Source: Methylorubrum aminovorans (GTDB lineage Bacteria > Pseudomonadota > Alphaproteobacteria > Rhizobiales > Beijerinckiaceae). Taken from it: a stretch of 64,000 nt of DNA. The notes below the pieces were generated by a model that worked only from the letters and a program-made list of their open reading frames with translations, was not told the origin of the DNA and ran no database searches. Made by a program: the position numbers and the translations under genes. Position 1 is the stretch's first letter, and each line of letters opens with the position of its first letter. This document shows positions 33,514 to 43,373 of this stretch, piece after piece. Location: NCBI RefSeq assembly GCF_022179725.1, contig NZ_BPRC01000018.1, positions 30,353 through 94,352 of the forward strand. The letters are read 5' to 3'.

Positions 33514-34089
33514 TCGGGCACCCCCCCTTCGTTCTCGGGCTCGGGTTCGAGGATCGCGTTGAGCGCATCGTGGAAACGCATCCGTACGTTGTCCTCGCCG
33601 AGTGCGGAGGCCTCGACCAAGGCCGTGGCGATCGCGACGTCCGGCAGGTCGAGGTGCTCGCCGGAACCGAGGTCGCGATCCGCGGACTGGGGGGTGGGCA
33701 GGTTCAGGGGAAGAAGGATCGCCAATCGGTCCCGAAGGTCGGCGGGATCGGCGGCTTCCTCGACGGCAAGGATCCGGCTGACCTGCGCGATGGCGTCGAG
33801 CACCTTTCCGACGGGCCTCGGTCCGACGATGATGGACGTGAGCGGTCGGCGCGACCGCATCACGTCGAGGGCGCGGGCGATGCCCTCGATCTGCTGCGCA
33901 ACCTTCCGTTCGCCGTCGGTCGCCATGTCGCCGACGACCACGAGGTCGGCGACATGGCCCACGCCGACGAACGCTCCCGCGACCTCGAACGCGAGCCCTG
34001 CGACCTGCGACCTGCAGGGGCAGGGGAAGCCTGCGGTATCCCGCATCCAGAAGGACGTCCGCGACCCTTTCGGCTGGGACCGCTGTCAT
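33510..34089 (-). pseudogene. Middle component of the Lamassu/ABC-3C system (LmuC-like), frameshifted by a 7-bp duplication
   Basis: The gene begins ATG at 34089, overlapping the SIR2 gene stop, and reads MTAVPAERVADVLLDAGYRR before losing frame at 34011-33998, where CTGCGAC (plus strand) is tandemly duplicated. Removing one copy gives 573 nt, exactly 191 codons, with a continuous product through LPLQVAGLAFEVAGAFVG and DLVVVGDMATDGERKVAQQ to the TGA at 33510. The mid part (GIARALDVMRSRRPLTSIIVGPRP) is typical of middle components that bridge effector and ATPase. As it stands the protein is interrupted after about 30 residues unless an internal ATG at 34046 is used. Either a real inactivating or phase-variable change, or an assembly error. 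Confidence 0.7.
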
Positions 34090-35830
34090 AAGGCCACCGC
34101 CTCGCGGAAGCGGTTAAATAGGTCCTCGACCTCGGCCCCGCCGTCGAGCAGATCCGGCACGCTGACCTCCCTGATCGTAGCGAGGCCGGTGCGTCCGGGC
34201 GGGCGCCTCGGCGACCGATGCATCGGGGGTGGGTTCATTTGGCTGTGGACGATGACGGCGTCGTTGTCGGCGACGAGGCCGTTGACGCCCAGGCAGATGG
34301 CGGCCTGCGGACTCGCGGCGAAGTAGACCTTGGCGGGGCCACTTCGTCCCGTGAGGACGAAGGCACCGGATGCTGGGTTCGCCAGGTCCGCCTTGTCAGC
34401 GAACCAGTGTCCGCGCTGCAGGCCAAGCCCGATCAGGCCGGCGGCGAGGGCGAATTGGACGATTCCGCTTCCGGTCAGCGCAGGATCGGCCGGCATGGCG
34501 TGGAGCGGATGCACGCAGATCGGGCTGTAGATGCCTTCCTCGACGGCCGGCAGGTGGCCGTCGCGGAACATCGCCATCAGCCGTCCGAAGGATCCGAGCA
34601 GTTCGAGGACGACGTCGGAGGTTGGTATCAAGCTCTCGGCGACAACGTTGCGGGCGTGGGCCAGCCCCTCGCGAAGCTTTTCGCGGTCCCCCGGCGCAAG
34701 TCCGAGAGGGCCGTGTCCGATGAGCAATCCCAGCTTCGCCGTCACGACGTACAGCCACAGCGCCAGCAGGAGCGGCTTGGCGTAGGCCTGCACCAGGGCC
34801 TCGGCCGCCATGGGCGGCCGGTTGGCGGGCGAGTAGTCCAGGTTGTAGACGTTCTGGAGCAGGTTTTCCTGATCCCCGCCGAGCGCGTTCTCCGCGAAGG
34901 CGTAGGCAGGGGGATGGGAGGGCGGGTTCGGCGGCCAGCGCCATGGCATTCGTACCTGCGCCTCGGCAAACAATCCCTGAATGTTCGAATCCTGCGCGGA
35001 CAAGCCGAGCATAAGTGTCGGTTTCGTGACGATGAGCTGGGTGAGCACGCCCGCCATCACGGGGTTGTTGGCGGCCCACCCGTGGATCTGGTTCTGCCGT
35101 GCCACGAGGAGCCCACGATATCCACCGGGGTTCGAACGGGCGGCTTCCGCGCAACCGTGGAACTTGTAGAGGTTCGCTCGTCCGCGGTGCAGCCTGGTCT
35201 CCGCCGGCGCCACAGCCACCCGCAGGATGGGGAGGCCTCCGCGAGGTTGGCGACGGCACGCTCCAGGAGCGGGTCCCAATTCGCGGACGGCATCTCGGAT
35301 GCCACACCCTCGATCGCGAGCGCCGCGAGGCAGAGATGCTCGGCATCGGGTTCGATCGCGGGATTGGAATAAACGCTCGCCGCGTCGAGGACGTCCCACA
35401 GCAGAAAATCCGCCTCCTCACCATCCACCGTGACGTTGAGCATGCGCGCGTAGTTGCCCACAAGCCGTCTCGCCAGCGTGTCGAGGACAGGCCAGAGATC
35501 GGCGGCCTGCCGATCGTCAATCACAGCCCACTCGTCGGGGCTCGGCATCGCTAGGTTGATGACGCTGGACAAGGCCCGCCGGTAGCGGCACGCCGGATCC
35601 GCTTGGTCGATGCGACTTTGCAGGGTTCGCAGGACGTTCTTCGCTAGGTCCGACAGGTCGGGCATGCGGGCCCGAGAGATGCCCGAGCCGAGCCAAAAGA
35701 CGTATTGATCGTTCGCGATACCCTCGGCGATCGTCCGTTTCGGGCCATCGAGCATGGCCAGCGTCTCACGGATCGTGATCGTTGCAGCTGGCGGTGGCGG
35801 CATCGAACCCCTCTGTTGACTGAATTCCAA
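34086..35830 (-). pseudogene. SIR2-domain effector of the Lamassu/ABC-3C system (LmuA-like), frameshifted
   Basis: Start ATG at 35830 (alternative at 35803). The SIR2 NAD-binding region YVFWLGSGISRARMPDL (about residues 43-59) and NWDPLLERAV (184-193) are in one frame. The frame then changes near 35229-35232, where the minus strand has four C; adding one C makes 1746 nt, exactly 582 codons, and joins to PILRVAVAP, the SIR2 LYKFHG motif and LMLGLSAQDSNIQGLF. The C-terminal 300 residues contain a hydrophobic segment (LLLALWLYVVTAKLGLLIG) and no recognised domain. SIR2 effectors deplete NAD+ to stop infection. It is first in the operon, with ATGA overlaps downstream. Confidence 0.75.
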
Positions 35831-36651
35831 ACGCGGGCCGCCGCCCTCGGGCTATCATACAACTCGCCCCACCGCGATCGGAAGGGACGCACCCGCGCGT
35901 CGACATCGCCTGTCCCACCTATCGGCCTGGAAGTTGGCCGCTGAGTTAACAACACGGGTCCACACCCAAGCCTTGCCGCGGCAAGAGGATTTTTGACGGC
36001 AACCCTCCGCTGCTCGGCAGGAATCCTTCATGCATGTTCTGCTTTCGTTCTGCAAGACTCCGAGCGAGCGCATGTAGATCCACACGATCCCGATCTGTCC
36101 GCGGCCGACCGTCTCCAGCCGAACTCGGTCCAATGTGACACGACGGTAGGACGTTGTGGCCGCCGGACCGATCACTCCAACCCAACGGCAGTTGTTGGGC
36201 TCCAAGCGGCCTTGTTGAATGTTTCAATCCAAGGTCCGCTGATGACGGATTTTATTGAAAACTCAGAGGTGGTGCTCCAAGCGTCGCTCAGTTTGCATCC
36301 AAGGGGGCAGCGACTGAGATCGGTACACGACCGGAGTGTCATTGAGGCGGCGTGACAAAGGCCCCATGCATTGAATGGTGTTGTCGTTGACGCACGACTA
36401 GCGCCGAGCGTGACTCGACGGTGAAGCGCATAGGGCTGAGCTTGGTCGGTTCTTGGAGGCATTTCTCTCTATCGTGCCCGCCAATACCGTATGCGCGCTC
36501 ATTGATGGCCGCGGGTCGTGTCTCGGTATCGTGCGCGGGCCACGGCTTCGACCCGCCTCCGTTCGGTCACGTGGCGTGTCGCGCACGATGGCCGGGGAAC
36601 GCTACCGGCCGCCGGCTATGCCGTGGCAAGCCGTATGTTATCCTCGCCATC
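35831..36651. other. Divergent intergenic region between two defence operons
   Basis: 820 bp with mixed GC between the SIR2 operon (leftward) and the methyltransferase gene (rightward). Short frames here have no protein-like composition. The promoters of both operons must lie in it. No repeat or RNA gene recognised. Confidence 0.5.
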
Positions 36652-38172
36652 ATGGATTCTCTTTCGACCCTCCGGGACGCACACGAGGCGGATGGCTCCC
36701 CTCCCAACGAAGCCGCTCTCCCCCTGTCGCGTAAACTGTCCGGTGCCTATTTCACGCCGCACCCCGTCGCTGCGACGTTGGTTCGATGGGCCGTGCGCGA
36801 GCGTGACGACCGCCTCCTTGATCCCTCCTGTGGGGACGGAGCCTTCATGGTCGCGCACGCTCGCTGCGTCGGCGTCGAGCGGGATGCGGCAACCGCCCGG
36901 TTCGCCCGGGAGCGGGTGCCCTTGGGCGAGATCCATGTCGGCGATTTCTTCGAATGGGCGGAGCGGACCGAGGCGCGGTTCGATTGCGCGGCGGGTAATC
37001 CGCCCTTCATCCGCTATCAGCGCTTCGCCGGCGAGACGCGCGAACGCGCGCTCCGGCTCTGCCGACGTCTCGGAGCCGCCTTTTCCGGATTGACCTCGTC
37101 CTGGGCGCCGTTCTTGGTCGCGACGGCGGGCCTCCTGAGGCCGGGCGGCCGGATGGCGTTCGTGGTCCCGGCGGAGATCGGGCATGCCCCCTACGCAGCC
37201 CCCTTCCTGGATTTCGCCGTCGCGAATTTTTCCACGGTCCAAGTCGTCGCCGTGCGCGAGAAGCTGTTCCCGGAGCTTTCGGAGGATTGCTGGCTCTTGT
37301 TCGCCGACGGCTATGGCGGCGAGACCCGCGAGATCCGTCTCAGCGTCCTCGACCGGTTCGCGCCCATGCACGCCCCGCCGCACGCGTTCGAGAGGATCGA
37401 CGTGACCGAGTGGCGCGATGCGTGGCGGAGGCGCCTGCGCCCATACCTGATGCCCGAGGTCGCCCGGGAAGCCTACCGGCGCGTCGCGGGTTCCGGCGAG
37501 GCGTTGCGTCTCGGTGCAATTGCCCAAGTCGGAATCGGTTATGTCAGCGGGGCCAACGAATTCTTTCACCTGAAACCGTCTGAGGCGCGCCGCCTCGGCG
37601 TGCCGGAGGCGTTCCTGCATCCAACCGTACGCAACGGCCGCGCCCTGGCTGGTTCGGCCCTTACCGGCGCTGACGTGGCGAGGTGGAAGGCTGCCGACGA
37701 TCCGGTTCTCCTGCTGCGCTTACCCAAGGCGGGCTCGCTGCCATCAGTGGTGACGGCCTATCTCGACGGGGAAGCGGGCCGGCTCGCACGCACGGCCTAC
37801 AAGTGCCGCGTACGAACACCGTGGTACGCCGTCCCGGATGTCCAGGTTCCCGATTACCTGCTGTCGTACATGTCCGGCCGGAAGCCGAGCCTCGTCCGCA
37901 ACGATGCCCGTTGCACCGCGACGAATTCCGTCCACTGTGTCCGTCTGCTCCAGCCGGCATCGCGGTCGCGGCTGGAGGCATGGGGTAGCCCGTTCGTGGA
38001 CCTGAGTTGCGAGGTCGAGGGCCACCCGCTCGGGGGTGGCCTGCTCAAGCTGGAGCCGCGCGAGGCGACCCAGGTCGTCCTGCCCGCCCCGGGGCTATTG
38101 CGCCCGGTCGAGGAGGAGGCGTGCCGCGAGGCCCTGGCGATCATGCGTCGGTGGCGGCATCGTGCCGACTGA
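36652..38172 (+). CDS. N6-adenine DNA methyltransferase of a type II-like restriction-modification pair
   Basis: 506 residues from ATG at 36652. Motif X SGAYFTP (30-36), SAM-binding motif I DPSCGDG (57-63) and catalytic motif IV NPPF (116-119) identify a gamma-class adenine methyltransferase of the TaqI/Eco57I kind; the C-terminal half is the target-recognition domain. It protects host DNA from the nuclease encoded by the next gene, which starts inside its last codons. Placed divergently from the SIR2 operon, in a defence block. Confidence 0.88.
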   Translation: MDSLSTLRDAHEADGSPPNEAALPLSRKLSGAYFTPHPVAATLVRWAVRERDDRLLDPSCGDGAFMVAHARCVGVERDAATARFARERVPLGEIHVGDFFEWAERTEARFDCAAGNPPFIRYQRFAGETRERALRLCRRLGAAFSGLTSSWAPFLVATAGLLRPGGRMAFVVPAEIGHAPYAAPFLDFAVANFSTVQVVAVREKLFPELSEDCWLLFADGYGGETREIRLSVLDRFAPMHAPPHAFERIDVTEWRDAWRRRLRPYLMPEVAREAYRRVAGSGEALRLGAIAQVGIGYVSGANEFFHLKPSEARRLGVPEAFLHPTVRNGRALAGSALTGADVARWKAADDPVLLLRLPKAGSLPSVVTAYLDGEAGRLARTAYKCRVRTPWYAVPDVQVPDYLLSYMSGRKPSLVRNDARCTATNSVHCVRLLQPASRSRLEAWGSPFVDLSCEVEGHPLGGGLLKLEPREATQVVLPAPGLLRPVEEEACREALAIMRRWRHRAD

Positions 38173-39109
38173 CCGCGAGGCCGCTTCCGCGTCTGTGTGC
38201 CGCTGGATGGACGAACGCGAGGCCTTCCGGATCTTCGCCACCTCCGAGGATGCGACCCAGACCCAGCGCCACATCAAGCCGATCCACTGGTACGTCGCCT
38301 GCCGCCTCGTCTTGGAAGGCGGGTTCATGCCCGACGAGGTCACGCCGCGACCTCCGTTCACCGTCGATCCAAGAGACGGTCGTCTCGCCTACGATCCCTC
38401 GGCAGCCCGCGGCGGCGAGCGCACGATCCTTGGTGGCCTCAAGACGAAGGATATCGACGTCACCATCCTGAAGCCGGGGCTGGGCCCCGTCCTCGCCGTC
38501 TCGTGCAAGGGCGCGATCAAGGCGTTTCGGAACCTGACCAATCGCCTGGAGGAGGCGGTGGGGGACTGCACGAACATCCACATCACCTACCCGGCGCTGG
38601 TGGCAGGATACCTGTTCGCGTTCCGGGCAAACCGCGAGGCCGGAATCGTGGCCGAGGAGGCGCCCGCCGGTGCGTCGCCAAGGCGGCAACTCGCGGCGAA
38701 CGACATCGCCATCGGGCGCGGCGGCGATCCCGTCGAGGTGATCATGCGGTTCCATCACGCGCTGAGCGAACTTACGGGCCGTCGCGGCATCCGTGACGAC
38801 GTCAGCCGTTACGAAAGCGTCGCCCTGACCCTCGTCGAGCCCGAAGGCGGCCGGGCGGGCGAGATCCTGACCGGCTTTCCGCGTGAGGACAGCCGGATCC
38901 TCCTGCGCAACTTCTTCGCAACGCTCTACCTTCGTTACGACGAGCGCTTCGTGTACGCGGCCCCCGACCTCAAGCAAGTCACCCGCCGACGGATCTGGGC
39001 CGAAGGCTCGCCGGCCTTCGCGGTGGGGGATCCGGCGGGCCTGCCGCACCTGCCGACGAGCTACGAGCCGCGCTTCGCCGGGGCGCAGGGGGCGGGCCTT
39101 TATCTTTGA
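38162..39109 (+). CDS. Predicted restriction endonuclease, PD-(D/E)XK-like
   Basis: 315 residues from a GTG at 38162 overlapping the methyltransferase stop (an ATG at 38207 is also possible). A nuclease-like core is seen at residues 97-117: KDIDVTI with Asp97/Asp99, a turn, then AVSCKG with Lys116, consistent with a PD-(D/E)XK active site. The flanks (RHIKPIHWYVACRLVLEGGF and RFHHALSELTGRRGIRDDVSRYE) match no family I can name. Coupling to an adenine methyltransferase is the main reason for the call. Confidence 0.65.
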   Translation: MPTDREAASASVCRWMDEREAFRIFATSEDATQTQRHIKPIHWYVACRLVLEGGFMPDEVTPRPPFTVDPRDGRLAYDPSAARGGERTILGGLKTKDIDVTILKPGLGPVLAVSCKGAIKAFRNLTNRLEEAVGDCTNIHITYPALVAGYLFAFRANREAGIVAEEAPAGASPRRQLAANDIAIGRGGDPVEVIMRFHHALSELTGRRGIRDDVSRYESVALTLVEPEGGRAGEILTGFPREDSRILLRNFFATLYLRYDERFVYAAPDLKQVTRRRIWAEGSPAFAVGDPAGLPHLPTSYEPRFAGAQGAGLYL

Positions 39110-39605
39110 AAGCCGAACTGGGACCGGCACCGGTGACGCATATGCGCCGCGCGTCGGTCCGACCAGACCGGCTGTCATCGGACCTATCCGATCCAGAGGG
39201 GCAGTCAGATCCGGGGGAGCCGAGGATGCCATCTCGACGGGCGCCCGCGTGAGCAGCCGGTGGACCATTGGGGCCGGTATTCTCGGGGCTTGGTCACGGC
39301 CACCGTGTTCACGGTGTTCGTCACTTCTCTCTGCAGCCTTATCGCACGGTTCCGAGGGGGGCACCCCATCAGTGCGTCTCCGGACCCTCGGATCTGCGAC
39401 GAGTGTGGCGAGGAGTTCCGGACCGCACGCACGGCCGGACCCCGACGCAACCAGCGCCTCAACGCGCGGTCGGCATCACCAAGGTCGCCGGCACCGTCGG
39501 TCGGCATTCCGCAGGTCCCGGTCCAGGTCAGCGGTGCAGCGGCAACCGTGCGCACGGCGCCGATTCCGACGCGCGAACGGCGTCGCGATGCACATCCGGA
39601 CGGCT
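39110..39605. other. Intergenic region after the restriction-modification pair
   Basis: About 500 bp. A plus frame at 39260-39640 contains ICDECGEEF, a zinc-finger-like CxxC, and a hydrophobic stretch, but its remainder is Arg/Ser/Pro rich and overlaps the next minus gene; not accepted. Nothing else stands out. Confidence 0.4.
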
Positions 39606-39812
39606 TCACCTCGCCACGCACGCCTCGCCCTTGCAGGTGATCAACCAGGTGAGCTCCTGCCGATGCTCGGGCCTGGTGGATTGGGTCACGAGACCGGCCA
39701 TGTAAAGCTGAAGCATGGCTAGGCGCTGCGCGTCGGTCTCGCAGCCGGTGAAAGACAGCGAGCTACGCTTTAATTGAAGGAGTAGCTTCCGCTGATCCTC
39801 CGACAACTTCAT
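39606..39812 (-). CDS. Small hypothetical protein
   Basis: 68 residues from ATG at 39812 with a strong ribosome site (GAGAGGGGA). The product (MKLSEDQRKLLLQLKRSSLS) is helical, with two Cys and balanced composition (DAQRLAMLQLYMAGLVTQS). No domain recognised. It lies between the restriction genes and the SMR transporter. Confidence 0.55.
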   Translation of the reverse strand: MKLSEDQRKLLLQLKRSSLSFTGCETDAQRLAMLQLYMAGLVTQSTRPEHRQELTWLITCKGEACVAR

Positions 39813-40033
39813 TCCCCTCTCACGGCTCTCGGAATGAGGCTCGAATGCGTCCGGATGCCGATACGCCGGGGCATGGGGCTTCCCATGCGGTCCGGAAACC
39901 CGCTTCAGCCCCGGGGCGGACCCGCGGTGGGCATGGGTGATCCCCCGGCCCGACGGACCGGATAGGTCCCGGTTGGTTTCACGAGATTCCTGGTCCATTC
40001 CCCAGCCGTCAGAGAAGCAGAATCGAAAGATTT

Positions 40034-40363
40034 TCAGTGCGCGGTCGCCTTCGAGAAGACGTTGAGCACGATCACTCCGCAAATGATCAGCGAGATGCCG
40101 GCCACGGCCGGGGCGTCCAGTTTTTGGTCGTAGGCCAACCAGCCGACCGCCGAGATCAAAACTATTCCCACCCCCGACCAGATCGCGTACGCGATTCCCA
40201 TGGGGATCGTTCGAAGCGTCAACGAAAGGAAGAAGAGAGCGGCGCCGTAGCCAATCACAGTTAGTACCGATGGTAATAACTTGGAGAAGCCCTGGGTCGA
40301 CTTCAGCGCTGATGTCGCTCCAATCTCGGCCAGGATCGCCATCGCTAAATAAAACCAGTTCAA
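40034..40363 (-). CDS. Small multidrug resistance (EmrE/Qac-like) transporter
   Basis: 109 residues from a TTG at 40363 (a start at 40396 would add 11 residues). Four transmembrane helices; the proton/cation-binding Glu is in the first (LAMAILAEIGATSALK), and the helix-3 signature AYAIWSGVGIVLISAVGW is intact. SMR proteins export organic cations, mainly quaternary ammonium compounds, as antiparallel dimers. Its position near the Rieske oxygenase and APC permease is of interest. Confidence 0.88.
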   Translation of the reverse strand: MNWFYLAMAILAEIGATSALKSTQGFSKLLPSVLTVIGYGAALFFLSLTLRTIPMGIAYAIWSGVGIVLISAVGWLAYDQKLDAPAVAGISLIICGVIVLNVFSKATAH

Positions 40364-40591
40364 TGCTTTCGACTCCAATGGGTGGCGGCGACGCATACCA
40401 CATCCGGAAATCGATGTTGAACCTCAACAGGGCAGGCGGACGGCAGTCGCTGCCGCCCCTCCCCTCCGGGCGCAAGTCGGTGACGTCGATCGGGCCGCAG
40501 CCCGACGTGCTCCCCCCTTGGCGGTCGTAGGCCCCTCCAGCCGTACCGGGCGGCCGGCGGGGATCGTGACCGGAGGCGCGGCGGCCGGGCG

Positions 40592-42181
40592 TTACTCGGC
40601 GGCGACCTTCTGCGGGGCGCTGCCGCCCTCGGTGTAGGTCTCGGCCTGCAGGCGCTTGTGCGGGGCGGCGCGGCCCGGCAGCGGCGGCAGGGCCTTGGCC
40701 TTCTCCAGATCGATCCCGGCGCCCTCGGCCACGCGGCGACCGTAATCCTCGTCAGCGTGCCAGAAGTGCCAGACCATCCGAAGCTGGATTGCTTCCGGGC
40801 ACTGCTTCATGTCGGCGACGAGGTTGGCGATCAGGTCCTCGCGCTCCCAGTCCTCGAAGGTCCGGTAGCGGTGACCCGCCTGGGCGTAGTCGTCCTCGGT
40901 GCGCGAGGTCTGATAGCGGCCGAGGTTGCCCTGCACCGGCTGGTGGTATTCGGTCTTCTTCGGCGCCTCGGCGAGGCCCTCGCCGAGCGTCGAGGGCTCG
41001 TAGTTGATGTGCCGGTTCGCGCCCGTGCCATCCACGCCGTAGGTCATCTGGCCGTCGCGCTGGTTCGAGTAGACCTTCACGCCGGGCTGCGGGGCGTTGA
41101 TCGGCAGTTGCAGGTAGTTCGGGCCAACGCGGTAGCGCTGCGTGTCCGAGTAGGACAGCGTCCGGCCCTGCAGCATCTTGTCGTCCGAGAAGTCGATGCC
41201 GTCGACGAGCACGCCGGTGCCGAAGGCCGACTGCTCGACCTCAGCGAAGAAGTTGTCCGGCACACGGTCGAGCACCATGCGGCCGACCGGCAGCAGCGGG
41301 AACTGGTCCTCGGGCCAGCGCTTCGTGTCGTCGAGCGGATCGAACGAGAGGTGGTCGTTCGGGCCGTCCGGCATGATCTGCACGCAGAACTCCCACTCGG
41401 GGAAGTTGCCCGCCTGGATGTTGTCGTAGAGGTCGCGGGTCGCGTGGCCGACATCCTTGGCCTGGATCTCAGACGCCTGCTGCGAGGTCAGGTTCCGGAC
41501 GCCCTGCTTGGGCTGCCAGTGGAACTTGCACAGCACCGCCTCACCCTGGTCGTTGATCAGCTTGTAGGTGTTGACGCCCGAGCCTTCCATCTCGCGGTAG
41601 TTGGCCGGGATACCCCAGGGCGACTTGAGGTGCGTCACCATGTGGATCGACTCGGGGTGCTGCGCCACGAAGTCGAAGAAGCGCCACGCCTCCTGGCGGT
41701 TCGTCACCGGGTCCGGCTTGAACGCGTGGATCATGTCGGGGAACTTGATCGCGTCCCGGATGAAGAAGACCTTGAGGTTGTTGCCCACGAGGTCCCAGTT
41801 GCCCTCGACGGTCTTGAACTTGACCGCGAAGCCGCGCGGATCGCGCTCGGTCTCAGGGCTCTCCTTGGCGCCGGCCACGGTCGAGAAGCGCACGAACATC
41901 GGCGTCTTCACACCGGTCTCGTTGAGGACACGGGCGCGGGTGTACTTGGAGGCCGGCTCGTCGCCGATCTTGCCGTAAGCCTCGAACCAGCCGTGGGCGC
42001 CGGCACCGCGGGCGTGCACGACGCGCTCGGGAATGCGCTCACGGTCGAAATGGGTGATCTTCTCGATGAACTGATAGTTCTCGAGCGTCGCCGGTCCCCG
42101 CTCGCCGACCGTGCGCGTGCTCTGGTTGTCGCGGACCGGATGGCCCTGGCGGGTCGTCAGAATCGGACGGTTCTCGCTCAT
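40592..42181 (-). CDS. Monofunctional heme catalase
   Basis: 529 residues from ATG at 42181; a longer frame to 42415 has a non-coding extension. Distal His in RVVHARGAGAHGWFEAYG (about residue 56), the Asn segment GNWDLVGNN and the proximal heme-Tyr motif RTLSYSDTQRYRVGPN are complete. It dismutates hydrogen peroxide in the cytoplasm. Small-subunit length. The gene precedes the oxygenase-reductase genes on the same strand; it may handle peroxide from uncoupled turnover (inference). Confidence 0.95.
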   Translation of the reverse strand: MSENRPILTTRQGHPVRDNQSTRTVGERGPATLENYQFIEKITHFDRERIPERVVHARGAGAHGWFEAYGKIGDEPASKYTRARVLNETGVKTPMFVRFSTVAGAKESPETERDPRGFAVKFKTVEGNWDLVGNNLKVFFIRDAIKFPDMIHAFKPDPVTNRQEAWRFFDFVAQHPESIHMVTHLKSPWGIPANYREMEGSGVNTYKLINDQGEAVLCKFHWQPKQGVRNLTSQQASEIQAKDVGHATRDLYDNIQAGNFPEWEFCVQIMPDGPNDHLSFDPLDDTKRWPEDQFPLLPVGRMVLDRVPDNFFAEVEQSAFGTGVLVDGIDFSDDKMLQGRTLSYSDTQRYRVGPNYLQLPINAPQPGVKVYSNQRDGQMTYGVDGTGANRHINYEPSTLGEGLAEAPKKTEYHQPVQGNLGRYQTSRTEDDYAQAGHRYRTFEDWEREDLIANLVADMKQCPEAIQLRMVWHFWHADEDYGRRVAEGAGIDLEKAKALPPLPGRAAPHKRLQAETYTEGGSAPQKVAAE

Positions 42182-42324
42182 GTCTGCAATCGGACCTTTC
42201 GATTGAGGCCAATGCCGCGGGATCGTGGAAGAGTCCGTCGGCCAAGGGCGCCTTCCATCCGGGCGTGCCGACTGGTGCAGCCCGGGAAAAATCTCGGCGG
42301 TGCCGGCTCGCTTCGTGCGCCGCC

Positions 42325-43341
42325 TCAAACGGTGACTTGGTCGTACTCCGTCACGAACGCGTCGACGTGACAGTTCTCCGCGGCCACACCCTTCGCAGCG
42401 AGAGCCGGTCGGCAATCATCGATCATCCGCGGAGGGCCGCACACGTAAGCTTTGGCATCCGGGCAGTCCGGCAGGATTTCCGCGAGGATGTGCTGCAAGC
42501 GTCCCGTTCGACGGGTCGTCGGCTGGGAGGGACGGGAAAGCACCGGAAAGTAATTCACGTTCGGGTGGGAGGCCGAAACCTCGCGCAGCCTCTCGTCCTT
42601 GTAGAGGCCCTCCTCATCCCGGGCTCCGACGAACACGTCGATGGGATGGCCGCAGCCATTCTTGAGGGCCGTCTCGAGGATCGAGCAAATCGGAGCAAGT
42701 CCGGTTCCTGCGGCGATCATCAGCATGCGGCCCGCATGCTTGGGGCGCCAATAGGCGGAGCCCATAGGCCCACGCACCAGCAGGCGGTCGCCGGCCTTCG
42801 CTTCGTGAACGAGATGCCGGCTCAACTGTCCGTTGGGCATGGCACGGACGTGGAATTCCAATACGGAACCACCTGGGACGTTTGCAAAGGAATAGTCCCG
42901 CTTCGGCAGGCCCGGGATCTCCAGCCGTGCGAACTGTCCGGCGAGAAACTGCAGGGGAGCGCCGTCCGTGCGGATCTTCAAAATCGCGATGTCGCTGGCG
43001 ACGCGTTCCACCGCGTCGATCGTTCCGTAGGCCGACCGGATCGGGGGGGCGTCTTCCTCGGGCTCCAGGCACATGACCTCGCAGTCCGAGGTCGGCGAGG
43101 CCCGGCAGGGCAGGATCAGACCGTCCTCCTTCTCAGCAGCCGTCAGGGTCGAGGGGTCGTACGCTCGATGATCGACGGTCCCCGAGACGAGCCGGGCTTT
43201 GCAGGCCCCACACGTGCCGGTGCGGCACGCGTGGGGGTAATCGATTCCGGCAGCGAGAGCCGCATCAAGGATGGTTTGCCGATGGCGAACGGAAAGGGTG
43301 TCGCCGTACGGTTCAACGGTCACGTTGAAGCTGGAAGCCAC
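42325..43341 (-). CDS. Oxygenase reductase: N-terminal 2Fe-2S ferredoxin, FAD and NAD domains
   Basis: 338 residues. N-terminal plant-type ferredoxin with ligands in CRTGTCGACKARL and a later Cys in ILPCRAS; FAD-binding motif RDYSFAN; NAD-binding region MLIAAGTGLAPI and the terminal AYVCGPPRMID. This domain order is that of BenC/XylZ-type reductases, which pass electrons from NAD(P)H to a Rieske oxygenase. The partner gene lies 32 bp upstream on the same strand. Confidence 0.92.
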   Translation of the reverse strand: MASSFNVTVEPYGDTLSVRHRQTILDAALAAGIDYPHACRTGTCGACKARLVSGTVDHRAYDPSTLTAAEKEDGLILPCRASPTSDCEVMCLEPEEDAPPIRSAYGTIDAVERVASDIAILKIRTDGAPLQFLAGQFARLEIPGLPKRDYSFANVPGGSVLEFHVRAMPNGQLSRHLVHEAKAGDRLLVRGPMGSAYWRPKHAGRMLMIAAGTGLAPICSILETALKNGCGHPIDVFVGARDEEGLYKDERLREVSASHPNVNYFPVLSRPSQPTTRRTGRLQHILAEILPDCPDAKAYVCGPPRMIDDCRPALAAKGVAAENCHVDAFVTEYDQVTV

Positions 43342-43373
43342 TGCAACTCTCGCTGTTCTGGATGTTCGCCGGC

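Noticed and set aside
31081..34089. Single 1002-residue ATPase protein reading from 34089
   Set aside because: Residues between about 30 and 190 are Arg-rich and out of frame with the middle gene; the true ATPase start is the ATGA overlap at 33513.
39260..39640. Plus frame with ICDECGEEF zinc-finger-like motif
   Set aside because: One CxxC only, poor overall composition, overlaps a better minus-strand gene.
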